A DNA stretch of 64,000 nt. It comes from Neonectria sp. B-13. Its lineage: Eukaryota; Ascomycota; Sordariomycetes; Hypocreales; Nectriaceae. Below are positions 1 through 11,605 of the stretch, one piece after another. Where the stretch lies: positions 1,576,464 to 1,640,463 of the forward strand of contig NOKP01000001.1 in the NCBI GenBank assembly GCA_002682825.1, written 5' to 3'. The position numbers and the translations under genes were made by a program. The stretch's first letter is position 1. Each line of letters opens with the position of its first letter. A model generated the notes under the pieces. That model made no database searches. It was not told the DNA's origin and saw only the letters and a program-made list of their open reading frames with translations.

Positions 1-555
1 CCAATCTCGTTGCCGACCCTCGCAAACCGCAAACAGTCGCCCGCTCTCCCCTCTCTCTCTCTCTCGCCTCGCCTCATCTCGTCTCGTCTCTCCCTCTCTT
101 CGCCTCCCCCCATCTCCATTTTCCATTACTTCATCATCATCATCATCCTCCTGCCTGACGCCACGAGGACTTCCTTCAGATTGCCCTCCTTCCATCTGAT
201 TCCTGCGCTTCCGACCTCTCGCCGCCCCTCCCGTTTTGCAGCCCGGCCTTTGTCCCCCCGATTTTGTCATCGGGCCTGCCCTCTTCGCCACCGTCGCCCT
301 CTTCGCACCGCATCGCAACCGCACCGCCGCGCCGCACCGCCCGTCGTCCTCGATCGGAATACATACTCTCATCATCTCTTACCCTTCTCCCAGAGAAGCT
401 TGAGCTTCCATCTTCCCGTCCTTTCCCTTAATCCGTCCACTCCCCCACGACCGTTCTCCCTCCCCGCTGCGCTCGCGCCATCCACTCCAATTTTCGCTCC
501 TCAACCACCCTCATCCTCCACGTTGCCCTAGACTCCGCAGAGCCACACAGCCATC
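1..555 (+). promoter_or_regulatory. CT-rich promoter and leader of the G3BP-like gene
   Basis: This stretch has no gene. It contains a strong pyrimidine tract at about 48-130 (CT and CTCGT runs) followed by C-rich sequence up to the start codon at 556. CT-rich tracts on the coding strand just upstream of transcription starts are common in highly expressed genes of filamentous ascomycetes, so promoter plus 5' leader is the likely role. The open frame across it is proline/serine/arginine low complexity and is not a convincing protein. Confidence 0.5.
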
Positions 556-2375
556 ATGGCCTCCAACGGTAACTTCACCCACCAGGACCAGTACAAGGAC
601 TCCCCCGACCAACCGCAAACAGTTTCTCTCGTCGCCGCCTCCGACTCTTCCGTCACCACCGCTGGTAACAACAACCTGTCCAAGGATGAGGTTGGCTGGT
701 ACTTTGTCGAGCAATACTACACCACCCTGAGCAAGTCCCCCGAGAAGCTCCACGTATGCGCCATCGTCCCCCGCTTTATGCCATGCACCCTTTGCTAACT
801 GGACCTACAGCTCTTCTACGGCAAGCGTTCGCAATTCGTCTACGGTCTCGAGGCTGAGGTTGCCAACGTTTCGGTTGGTCGACAGGTATATTGAACCACA
901 CACCATCAGTTCTGGGCCCATCCGGCTAACCACATATCTGTTCAGGCTATCCAAGAGCGCATCAAGGCACTCGACTTCCAAGACTGCAAGGTCCGCGTCT
1001 CCAATGTCGACTCCCAAGCTTCCTTTGACAACATTGTCATCCAAGTTATCGGCGAGACTTCCAACAAGGCCGGCGAGCCCAAGAAGTTTGTTCAGACCTT
1101 TGTTCTGGCACAACAGCCCTCCGGCTACTTTGTCCTGAACGACATCCTGCGATACATCGACGAGGAAACCGACGACGAGTCTGCCGAGGCTGCTGAGGAA
1201 ACTGTCGAGGAGCCCGAGGTAGCCGAGGAGCCCGCTGCTCCTGTCGAGCCTGAGACCGAGTCTGTGGAGGAGACCGAGGAGGTGGTTGCTGAGCTCGACC
1301 CTGAGGTTGTCAGTGAGAAGCTCGAGGAGGTATCTACTTCTATCGACGAACCTGCCGCCGTGAATGGCAGCTCCGCCGAATCCTCGGTCGAGGAGACCAA
1401 GGTTCCTGAGGCTAAGGTTGCGGCTCCTGCCGACCCTGATACTGCCGCCAAGCAGCTTGCCGAGGAGGATGCCAACGAGGCTGAGAAGCCCAAGGACCCC
1501 AGCCCAACACCTGTCGCCAAGTCCGCTGCTCCCCCTCCCACTGCTGAGCCTACCGGTCCCCCTAAGCCCATGACCTGGGCCAGCCGAGCCGCTGCCGCTG
1601 CCGGTCCCAAGCCCGTCGTTCCTCTGTCAAAGACTCCTACTCCTCCTGTTTCTGGCCAGACCCGAGCCCCGGCCCCCGTGGCTCCCACATCGCAACCCGC
1701 TGCCGCTCCTGCCACTTCTACTTCTGCTGCTGCCGCCGCGACCCCTGCCACTACCACTGAAGCCCCTAACAAGGAAGTTTCTGGCTGGCAGACTGCTGGT
1801 GTCGACTCGAAGCGACAGAACCGCCCTCAGTCTATCTCTGGTGCCCCGACTGAGAAGGAGGGCACTCTCGGATACGTCAAGTATGTCACTGAGAAGGTTC
1901 AGGATGCGGACCTCCGAGGCGCCCTGGCCGCTCACGGCGAGTTGACTTACTTTGACATCAACCGTCAGAAGGTACGTAGCTTAATCCGATATCATCGAAA
2001 CAACTGCTAACCACAATTTAGAACTGCGCCTTTGTCGAGTACAAGAACCCTGAGGGTTACCAGGCCGCCGTGGCCGCCAACCCTCACACTGTGAACGGCG
2101 AGAACATCGTGGTTGAACCTCGCCGTCCCAAAGCTAATGCCTATGGAGGCAGCAGCTACGGTTCCACCCGAGGAGGTGTCCCCGGTCGTGGTCGCGGCGG
2201 TTTTGAGGGCGGCCGATCTGGCAGCCAGGGCCCCCGGGGCAACTTCTCTGGCCAGAACCGAGGACGTGGTGGTGCTCCCCGTGGCCGTGGTGGTGCCCAG
2301 GGTGGTGCCCAGGCCAACACCAACGCCGCCAGTGCCAACGTCGCCAGCGCCAGCGCTGGCACCACCACTGCCTAA
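556..2375 (+). CDS. G3BP/Bre5-like NTF2 and RRM domain RNA-binding protein
   Basis: Predicted 550 aa from four exons: 556-753, 811-885, 946-1971 and 2022-2375. Residues about 30-150 form an NTF2-like domain (VGWYFVEQYYTTLSK, then LFYGKRSQFVYG and a FVQTFVLAQQ strand). An acidic then Pro/Ala-rich linker follows. Near residue 415 an RRM begins (LGYVKYV) and continues as NCAFVEYKNPEGYQAA after the third intron. The C-terminus is an RGG box rich in GRGG. NTF2 + acidic linker + RRM + RGG is the architecture of animal G3BP, yeast Bre5 (cofactor of the Ubp3 deubiquitinase) and fission yeast Nxt3. From the family I infer a cytoplasmic role in stress granules, mRNP control or deubiquitination. The ATG sits in a good context and opens the conserved region. 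The symbol is left blank because Bre5 and G3BP roles differ between species. Confidence 0.9.
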
Positions 2376-3786
2376 ATAACCATCGCATACTACCCCGAAC
2401 CAAAGGTTAGCGGTACGAGGCTGGCTCCTAACAATACTGGTTGAGATGCCGGCAGGTGGTGAGTCAGATAGGGAGCAATATGGCGTTGCTAGGATGAACA
2501 CCGCAACCTCGTCAAAAGGCAGATATTGCCATGATGACAAACTCATAACATCAAAGGAATTAGGGAAGGGTTATGGGACGAATAGGGAGGAGTGGAGTTG
2601 GGCATCCCTTTGGAGGGAGTCGGAGTTGGAGCCGGAGTCATGTTTGTTCGTTTTTTCAGTTTTCGCTGCTTTGCGCGCTGCATCTGCATCTAATCCTCCC
2701 CAACCGACGATTTGGCTCATGGATTCAGCAAAAAAAGGGAAAAGGTCCTTGGCTGGGAGCTCGGATTTTGGCATCATTATTACCTAATGGCCGTGTATAT
2801 TTTCACAAAAAGCGAAGGGGACGGGGAATAGAGGCTGGAGTCGGATGGGGCACACAAAGGGCGGAGGGCGAGATGACGGACGGGAGCATAGGGATAGGGA
2901 ATCTAGAACGAAAGAGGCCTGGACAGGCCCGGCTGGAAGCAGGACAGAAAGGAGCCATATCTGTACGTTCTACTGTTGCAAAATAATCATCAGCACATTT
3001 GGTCTGAGGGGAGTTTGGCGGAACAGTGAGGAGGATTTGGGCAGAAATCGATACCAACAAAGTTGAATGAACAATGATACAAAAGTTGATCATGACACGG
3101 CGAGGCAAAGCTAGGCTCAGCCATGCAAAGCCGGTCCGGAACAAAGTGAGATTGGTGCCAGCAAAATCAAAGCAGCTCGGAGCGATGCATGGAACCATGA
3201 CAGTTGGCAACTTGGCATGATGATGAATCAGTTCATAACAAATGAGAAACGAGACCGGGTACACCGAGCTCGTGGGCCCAAGTTGTCGAATGGTTCGTTG
3301 TACGAGCGTTGTCATGAATGACCCTTTGTGGTTGAGCCAAGGACTTTTGTGGACAAGAAAAACGTAATATGTTGACTGACCGGTTCTTTGGTCGGGGTGG
3401 CCCGGGGGTTGGCCGCCGGGGCGTCGGGGCCCTCGGGTCTCGGAGGGCGTGGACGAACCCACTTCCGGGATGAACCCTCGAACAAAAAGTTCCGTTACGA
3501 CCTTCTCAAAGCAGTCAAACGGTTCGAGGGAGAGAAAAATAGCACAGATGTCAGGGAGTGAGGCTGCGGGCACAGGTTGTGGTTTCGAAAGAGGGAACAG
3601 GCCGGGTTTACGATTTGCGGCTCTCCGGGCGAGCCAGGCCGCCTTGTTGCCGAAGATCCGGGGGGAGATTTAGATGATCGGTGGGGTGGTTGGGAGGGGG
3701 AGGTTAAAAAGTGCCCGAGAGCATGCAATGCACTGATGCAGAGAGGGTGGCGGTGGGCGCAGCCACGAGGAAGGGAAGGGTATAAT

Positions 3787-3870
3787 GGGATATGGGATAT
3801 GGGATATGGGATATGGGATATGGGATATGGGATATGGGATATGGGATATGGGATATGGGAGATGGGAGAT
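3787..3870 (+). repeat. GGGATAT heptanucleotide tandem array
   Basis: Ten perfect copies of GGGATAT run from 3787 to 3856, followed by two GGGAGAT variants to 3870 and then GGAGGT-like degenerate units. On the plus strand this gives GGG runs every seven bases, which is compatible with G-quadruplex folding. It is not the fungal telomere repeat TTAGGG. Confidence 0.95.
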
Positions 3871-4385
3871 GGAGGTGGAGGTGGAAGTGGAGGTGGAGAT
3901 GGGGATAGGCAGCCCGGGACGGCAGACGGCAGACGGGAAATGGGGATAAGACGAGGATCGACATCGAGGCAACATGGCTTGGTGTTGACTGTCAACTGCC
4001 TACCAGAGCAGGTGGGCTCTGGTAGACTGACTACATGTACCTTGATGGTTGCCTGGGCTGTAAGTAAGCAAGGTGCTACATAAATAGTCGGTCTGTGATG
4101 AGGTCGGGATGGGGATGGGGAAGTGAAAGGGCGTGTGGGTTGTTGGTGGTGTGAAGATACCTAGTCTACATTACTCCGCAGACGGTGGGCTACAGACTAC
4201 GAATTCTATCACCATGGATGTTTCCGTGATGTATCATGTTTAGGATATCTTGGTTCAATGTCATGCTGTACGACGAAGCAGGGTTGAAACGGACGTTTAT
4301 TTGTTTTTAATCAGGAGTCTCCCGACCATGCACCCTCGCCAATGCCTCCGTATGGATAGATCATGGATAGACCATCCAGGGCGTT

Positions 4386-4446
4386 CAGTCAGTCAATCGG
4401 TCAATCAGTCAGTCAGTCTGTCGGTCTGTCTGTCTGTCTGTCTGTC
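4386..4446 (+). repeat. GTCA/GTCT tetranucleotide microsatellite
   Basis: A run of GTCA and AATC-like units changes into uninterrupted GTCT units at its 3' end. It is a simple tetranucleotide repeat with no coding support. Confidence 0.85.
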
Positions 4447-7300
4447 TCTCGTCACAGTCACACCTTAACAGTAACAACGCATGCCCCGCCAGCAGGAAAA
4501 GGTGGGTTGCATCCCATTACGGCTGTGGGCGGTAACTAGCAGTGAGTGTGGCAGTCCCAAGAGTCGGGCCTGTTGATTATCCCCGTAAGACGGAGTATTT
4601 TTATTTCCAGCGTCCGAGCGAGATAGAAGATGGTTATTCACAGCTGGGCTACGAATAGTCTAATTGCATGCTGCATTCGTTGTTTGTTGCACTAGCTCGG
4701 CCAGCCGGCAAAAAGATCTGGCGATAGCGGCGAGCCCCAGGTCCTAGTTCAAGTCCAGGCGGGCCGCACGATGCGTCGGAGTTAAGGGTTAGCGGGAGCG
4801 GATGTGAGTGTTGAGCGAGCGAGGGGCGTGCTTGGACGACAAGGACGACACGGACATGGACACGGACTACACTGTCAATAGGCGAAGAATATCGCGTGCC
4901 ATTACCTCATGCACTCTACTGAACGCTCTATTGGGCTCGCCGGGTGGATGACTTTATGCCCGTAACTGTCTTTCTTTCTGGTGATGGATGATGCGGGTCA
5001 AATCTTAATAATACGGGATATCCAGACGAAACCCAAGGTACTTCTGCAGTTCTGCTGCTGCTACTAATAATGCTAATGCTGCCTTCGGCGTACTTCGTAC
5101 TGTAGCACTACGTTGAAGCAGGCTGTGGTGCGCTCAGTGTGCCGGTTTTGGTTGGTGCCAGGGGTGGGCTGCACTTCTTTCAAAGGTGCCAAGGGCGCGG
5201 CAAAAGTTCCTTTCCCAGCAGCTTGGGCCATCAGGACCCGAGAAAGACGCGTCCCCTCCAGCACGACAAGACGAAGGGGGGGGGTATTAGTGATCATCTC
5301 CAAAGCAGAACTGACAGCAACGGATGGGAACTTTTTGTTTTTCCTTGGTCAATGTCTCCAGAAGGTTTTGTCGGAACCATCGAGATCCGCCCGCGAGATG
5401 AGGTCTGCTTTGATACTGCAGATCCGTGAGAACGATGGATGCGTTTTAAAGCAAACGCTCCAGTCGCTAGTGTGTGATACGTAGTTGGTTTTGCCATGTG
5501 TACGAAATACTCATGGAGAGATCTGGGCTTGGCTGGGCCCAGCTTCCAAGCCTCCAAGACGATGACCTGCAGCATGGAGGGCGATTCCTGAGGGCTGAGA
5601 GGGACTCCAAAAGCCCAGTCGAGACTCCCGGCCGAGAGAGAGGGCCGAGTCTGGAAGTATGTCGACCGCTGAATACAGTTGCACTGGCACTGGTTGGTAA
5701 CCCTGTCGAGTTGCACTCTGACGCGTCCTCCTCACATTAACAGTGGTCCTCGGCATGGCACAATTCCCAGTATCACGGTACTACGGTGTGTTGCTTTTGC
5801 TGTGTAAGCGCAAAGAATGGGATAACAGCGCACTCCGTCGTCCGGAGCCGTGCGCCTCGTGATCACGATACCATGTACGATCAATGCCTCTAGGAGTAAT
5901 CGCCGCGACGGGCCTCAGACAGTCAATCAATCAATCAATCCCATTAACCTCGGACGGGGCCAGCAGCAAAAAGTCGCTTCAAGCCCGTCCCCCGTCCCCC
6001 GTCCCGTCAGCCGTGCCGCAACATCCGCGATGGGAAAACTCACCTACCCGTCCGGGCCTAGCGGCGGACCTCTGTCGTGCCCTGCGCGGGCAGTGCGCAC
6101 CCTTTTTCTTTCCCCACAACACCCAGCAGCATGAAAGCAACGGGCAAGGCAAGGCAAGCCTAGCCAGAGCCAGAGCAAGCAGTCTAAAGGTAGGAGAGGA
6201 GAAAAAACCGGCAGGAAGGTACGGCCGACGGCGACACCACAACGCCGCTCCTGCCCGGACCAGCCTGTCAAAGGACCTGTGGCCACTCCCGGTGGGGCGC
6301 GCGCGTGGGGTCCGTGGCCCTTTTTTCTCCCCTCTCTCAGTCAGTCCCCCCTCTGCGGTGCTTGTGGGACCGCGCCCGGGGGACCTTTTGGCGGGAATGG
6401 GGCCGGGGGTCGGACCTGCCCAGGTTTCAATTGGCAACGAGCCGGGTTCAAGACGTACCTTCCAGTCCAGGTTCCTTCCATTCTTACTCCCCTAGCCACG
6501 GCCGTGTGCGGGATTGATTGATTTGAGACAGCGACGAGGAGTCGATGAGTGAGCGTCTGCTCTGTCGGCTGTCGCAGGCAATCCGGCCAAGTGCGACCGA
6601 GACCGCGCTTTCCCCGACGGTACACGTACCCGGAGGCCATCACCTTCGCCTCAGCGTACCTGGCCCTATCACAAACCCGCTTCTGGCGCATCACCAGCTC
6701 GCTCGCTCGCTTCGCCTCCGTTCTTCAACATTGTCCCCAAAATCAATACTTGGAGAGGGTTAGAGAGAGAGAGAGAGAGAAGACCCTCGTCGGCGTATAT
6801 CCGACTGGCCATCATTTGCTGCGACTGCTACGTACCAAGATTTGAACGGTCCAGGACGTGACTTGTCGCAAGTCTGCAATAAGAACTGCCCAGACGTGCG
6901 GCTCGCAGCCACCCCGGGTGGCGGCTCCATCGCATCGGAATCCCGCCATTGACGACGGGGAGCTGGAACAAACTAAAAGTAGAGACAAACCAATCCGATA
7001 TCACTTATTCGGGCAGATTCTGATCAAACAAATCGCACCAGGAGACCACCCAAGGCCGTTTTTCTTGCGCTCATCTCGCCACCCCCGTGCCGGCTGTACG
7101 ATCCACACCCTCTTCAGGCCTCGCTCTATTCGTACTCTGCTCGCTCTAGAGCCTCCAGGATCGTCCTCGCTTTTCTCCGGCCTCGATCTCTCGGTTTTCC
7201 CACACCACTCCCACGTTCTCCACGACGTACGCCCAGCGTGGCCGCCGCCCTGACCCTGCGATCCTAGTTTCGAACAAAAGAGCCGCCGTGTTCCACGCCC

Positions 7301-7366
7301 CTTCCATCCCCATCCCCATCTCCATCCTATCCCCATTCCCATCCCCATCTCCATCCCATCCCATCC
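7301..7366 (+). repeat. CCATCC-type hexamer tract in the leader of the PH-like gene
   Basis: Imperfect CCCATC/CCATCT units are repeated over about 65 bases, upstream of the start codon at 7800. It is pyrimidine-rich on the coding strand and probably lies in the promoter or 5' leader. Confidence 0.6.
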
Positions 7367-7799
7367 TCCGCCGACTGCGGCACCGACTGGCCCGTCGCGT
7401 CCCTCGCCAGTCGTCACCCGTCCCCGTTGCCGTCCTGCTCGGCTCACTCCCCCTCAGACCTCCGCTCAAACCCCCCTGGTGCTTGTACCCTTCCATCTTT
7501 CCTCCACGGACCCGGACGACCCTCGCTCGCCTCGGCTCCACGCGCTGACTGTCCGCTCGTCGTCCTTGCTCCTCTGTTGGCTCGCTCGCTCTCTTACTCC
7601 TCTACCTCTCTCCACTGAGCTCCAGAGCGGGTCGTTATGATCACTCTCCTCAGCCTGTCGCCCTCTACGGAGACTCCTGCGGCAACGGTCCCTTGAGTCG
7701 CACGCCCCCAAACCCTTCGACTCATCCCGCTCATTCCACTCCGCTTCGACCGGTCGCCAGACGTCTCGACGCCCCCGTATATAAGACCGAACTCCCTCC

Positions 7800-9158
7800 A
7801 TGGAACCCGGCGGGGTCCCGGCCGAGGACGATGGATCATCCCCGACCGAATCTGCGTCGCCGCCTGAGAGGCGGCGTGTCTCGATGGAAGAGGACATCTT
7901 CTACCAACAGATCATGACGAGCCCTCGTCGTCCCTCGCAGCCTCCCCCATACCAGCGCGATTCGCTTACGCCATCTACCTCTCACCACGAGAAGGAATCC
8001 AGGAAGGGAAAAGAGGTCGCGGCTGGTGGGGGTGGCCTCGAAAGCCACTGCCCAGACACTGAACAAGAGGAGGAAGAGCTGCCGAAATACCAGACTTCAA
8101 TAGCGCTAGAAGGCGTCTTCTGCAAGAAGCAAGAGATCGAAAACACCACAAAGAGAGCCGAGGATCGCCAATGGCACACCGTATACGTCAAACTGAACGG
8201 AACCGCTCTCAATATTTACGAAGTCAAGAAGGCCTGGAGCTGGGGAAGGACCCGCGATGATGGACCATCTATCGACCCCGACAACCCGCCCTGGATCAAG
8301 AAGTCAAAACTCGAGAGATCCTACAGTCTGCTTTACGCCGACGTAGGCATCGCTGCAGATTACAAGAAGTGAGTTGATAGTTGCGCTTTCCGCGACCACG
8401 AACAACCCCGCGGCGGCTTGTACTAACCTTGCATCCTTCTGCTTAGGCGTCGCTATGTCATTCGCATTCGCGCGGAGACAGACCAGTTCCTTCTTTCCTG
8501 TGTCGAGCTGAGCACCTTCATTAAGTGGCTGGAGGGCTTCTTTGCGGCCATCGATGTCGCCACCCCCTTAGATGATCGGGATTTCCCCCGTGACATGTCT
8601 ATTCCTCGAATCCAGCGCATTCGCTGGTTTCGTGGCCAGGATCCAACCCCTACCACCGTCGACTTGTCAGAACTTGACCTCACGGAACATCCCGACGAAG
8701 CCTCTTCGTCTCAACTCGAGCGCCCGTCATCCGCCCATTCCTCCGTGATACCACCAGAACCCCAGACACGGATAGAGCCCGAACCAGAGGAGCCAGCAGG
8801 ATCTCAGACACAGATAGAACTCGAACCAGAGGAGCATCCGGATCCGCCACCGCGAATCGACCCGAACTACCGTCTCAGCACAACATCATATCCTAACCTC
8901 GCCATTGACCCTGGCTCGGGCAAATGGTTCCCAGAGCATCGGTGGTCAAGGGCTCACGATATGCTCTACGCCAAGTTATGCTACAGCAATCTCCTTTTCA
9001 GGAGCCCTCGAAAGTCCAACTACATAATCTCCAAAGGCAAGCAGTGGTATGTGGATTGGACAACAGGTCGCATGGTTAGGGTATTGCCCCCAGAATACGG
9101 CGAGATCGACTACTTCGGGCCTTGGCAGGTGGTTCACACGGAAAACAGGAGGATATAG
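7800..9158 (+). CDS. PH-like domain protein, function unknown
   Basis: Predicted 426 aa from two exons, 7800-8368 and 8447-9158. The intron has a GTGAGT donor and a perfect TACTAAC branch site near 8421. The N-terminal 90 residues are Pro/Ser/Glu-rich and look disordered. Residues about 95-250 look like a pleckstrin-homology fold: ALEGVFCKKQEIENTTKRAE, then QWHTVYVKLNGTALNIYEV, a loop, YSLLYADVGIA, and after the splice RRYVIRIRAETDQFLLSC and ELSTFIKWLEGFFAAI as the expected C-terminal helix. A linker with two near-copies of an acidic PEPEEP-type segment follows, then a conserved-looking tail with WYVDW and FGPW. By analogy with PH proteins a membrane or phosphoinositide role is possible, but the pathway is unknown. 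The first ATG gives the full frame; ATG at 7884 is an alternative start. Confidence 0.75.
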
Positions 9159-10050
9159 AGTTGCACGGTTCGCAAGGCGCAGAGTCGAACGTTACGGTTC
9201 ATTTACGGTTCATCATTTTCTACTTTACGTACCTCGGAGCATTTCCATCACGGTTCCGGGAGCATCCAACGGCGCTATTTGAAGATCACAGCATCGACAT
9301 CACTTATCATCATTCCTCATCCACATCTCATACAACACCTCATAACACATCTCATACACATCGCGTACCGAGACGGCATCATCAACACCCCCCAAAAGAA
9401 ACACTATCCCGAAGACACCTACCTCTCACGACACTTCAAGAGGCACATTGCCTCTCCTGGAAAGGATACCCGCCTACCTCACAATGACGGCTCCTGAGTA
9501 CAAGAGGTACACAGGCTATTTCTTTGGACTTTCTTATTTAGTTGTGTATATATTTGCATATCCGGCGCGTTCAGGGGTACATAAGCCATCTTGGCAGGGA
9601 TCTGACGTACATATGGGCGGAGTTGAATCTCTTTTTTGCTTTCTGCCTTTTTGACACATTTATGTTAATGGAGAGTTCGGGACGACATGCGTTTTGCAAG
9701 GAAACTGGTTTCCTTTTCCAGCAGCGTGTCTCTTGTATATATCTACTGCATTGGCATGCGCAGCGTTGCCTGTATATAAAAACGGACGAATCGAAAGCCT
9801 CGAAGTGCAAACACCTATAAGCTCTATAGTGATCATAATGCATTGTAACCCAGGTGCTACAACATGACCAGCTTGTAACTACATGGCTTCGTTCGACAAA
9901 AAAAATTGGTATCATTAACATAGCCTAGTTCATTTCTCAGTTTAAATCCTGAGATCTCGTCCTCTTCCTGGGGGACTCTTTGTCCTCGCCTAAATCGAAG
10001 AATCGTACACCGTTGACATGCCCCCATCCAGATGGGCTTCAACGCGCGGG
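9159..10050. other. Convergent 3' region between the PH-like gene and Nnf1
   Basis: No open frame here looks coding. It should contain the 3' UTRs of the PH-like gene (plus) and of Nnf1 (minus). Three UGUAUAUA elements lie on the plus strand between 9545 and 9778 and are listed separately. Confidence 0.5.
9545..9778 (+). promoter_or_regulatory. Cluster of three Puf3-type UGUAUAUA elements
   Basis: The octamer TGTATATA occurs at 9545-9552, 9734-9741 and 9771-9778 on the plus strand. This is the core 3' UTR site bound by Puf3/PUM1-type proteins (UGUAHAUA). The sites lie 390-620 bases past the stop of the PH-like gene, so they can act only if its 3' UTR reaches that far. Confidence 0.45.
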
Positions 10051-11000
10051 TCATGACCTTTGCGCCCCCGCCGCTTCAACGGCTGCGAGCCCCTCCCTCG
10101 TCTCGGCAGCAAGGTCATCCGCAACAGGGCGAAACGCGTCGTTTGCGACGCGCACGTCGCCGACGACAGCATCGAGACGGTCGAGCAGGGCGGCAATCTC
10201 GTCGCGCTGGCGGCGGACCTCGTCGTACAGCAGGGCGTTCTGGGACTGCGTCGTCTGCAGGCGGGCGTTGAGCTGGGACTGGTGGGCGGTGAGGGCCGGG
10301 TGCAGGTGTGCGGCGAGGATGGCGTCGGGCGGGAGGAGGTGAGGGCTGTTTTGGTCTTTGTCAGAGCGAGTGGGGGTTTGGGCTGGAAGAAGAGGACGTA
10401 CGGAGTTGGCGGTGTAGCGTCGGCGGTGGAGGATGATGCTGATTCGGCGCGGCGGCGGGAGGCGTCGCTGATGAGGCTCTCGAGGTCGTTGAGCTTGGGG
10501 ACGACTTGTCTGGTGACCATGATATTTTCGAATTCCTTCTACAAGCCCAGAATCACAATCAGCCTCTTCCTTCTACACCCACGCTTCCTGTGCCTCTTCT
10601 TGCCCTCACACCCATTCTCCACGCAAGACCCCCACAAGAGCCACCTCGGGGAACAAAAACTCACCTCACACTTCTCCCCCAGCTTGTCCACCATCTGCCC
10701 CTGGACCTGCCTCAGCACGCCCTCGGCCCTCTTCCCCACCGTCGGATAGCAGCCGGCAAAGTTCTCCCATGCCAGCTTCCCCAGGGTGCGCTTCAGCCGC
10801 TGCGCATAGAGCTCCTGCAGGCGCGCCGCGCGGGGGCCCGGCGTCACGGCCGTGTGGCGCGAGGGAAGCGGCGGAGAGGCCGGCGCCTCGGCGGGTTGCT
10901 CGTCCCCGTTGGGGTTGGCGGCGGGCTCTTCTGCGGCAGGCTCTTCTGCGGCAGCGGGTTCGGCGGCCGGGGTGTCTTCGCTGTGCGATTGGGGCGCCAT
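10051..11000 (-). CDS. Kinetochore MIND-complex subunit Nnf1
   Basis: Predicted 255 aa from three exons: 10665-11000, 10402-10538 and 10051-10345. After an Ala/Pro/Glu-rich N-terminus of about 50 residues comes the Nnf1/PMF1 core: RAARLQELYAQRLKRTLGKL, WENFAGCYPTVGKRAEGVL, then across the first splice KEFENIMVTRQVVPKLNDL and a RRRAES segment. The third exon continues as a long coiled coil (LTAHQSQLNARLQTT, VRRQRDEIAALLDRLDAVV). Nnf1 with Mtw1, Dsn1 and Nsl1 forms the MIND complex that links CENP-C/inner kinetochore to Ndc80. The 56 bp second intron (GTACGT...AACAG) is required, because without it the coiled coil drops out of frame. The call rests on motif recognition, not an alignment. Confidence 0.85.
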
Positions 11001-11605
11001 TGTGGACGCGGCTGCGCAGTCGCGGTGTCTGCGACGGGGTGAGGGCGGTGGTGATGATTGATTATGGTGGTTTACGGTGGGAGACGCGACGTTGATAAGA
11101 GCGACGCGTGGGGTAGCTTATCGCACGTGTTTTCCATTAGACTGGTGGCGTTCTGATGGCGGTGCCAGGGAACCGGGTGTGGCGTGCAGCTTGCAGACGT
11201 GCGTGTGCACAGCAAGCGCAGGGATCAGGTAAATAAATACTGGGGGCTGCTCTGGTGTCGGCCTATTGATAGAGGCTCCGTGATTTTCTGAAATTCTAAG
11301 GAAATCGGCTTGTCAAAGCCAGCGTGTCTGTCTCCGTGTCCCAGTCTCCCAGCCTGTTCCGTACAAATAAACGTCCTGTTTCCACGTCGTCGTCCAGACT
11401 TAACGGTTTTCCCCCAAATGTCCCACGTAATCATACATGCCTATATCTATATATGCGATCGATGCAGATATCTCCCATCTCGCGCAGCCCTTTCCAGTCT
11501 TGCGTGTGCATGACAGATTCCCATCTCCATAAAAGTCTATTGGGTATCGGTATCGAACAAAAGTCCCGAGAAAAACCAGCTCCCTCGTCATCGAATCGTC
11601 CCATT
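11001..11605. other. Intergenic region between Nnf1 and the DUF1640 gene
   Basis: About 600 bases with no supported gene. It should include the Nnf1 promoter (right of 11000) and the 3' UTR of the gene ending at 11606. I see no distinctive motif. Confidence 0.5.

Larger units (their letters stand above)
2376..7799. other. 5.4 kb intergenic region with simple repeats
   Basis: No gene is supported here. It holds the 3' end of the G3BP-like transcript, the GGGATAT heptamer array (3787-3870), a GTCA/GTCT tetranucleotide tract (about 4386-4446), (AATC)n near 5925-5940, (GA)n at 6762-6782 and a CCATCC-type hexamer tract at about 7301-7366. The last 800 bases before 7800 are C/T-rich and look like promoter and leader of the PH-like gene. 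Open frames here (for example 2803-3573 minus and 5884-6495 plus) are low in recognisable structure and have no visible splice-linked continuation. Confidence 0.5.
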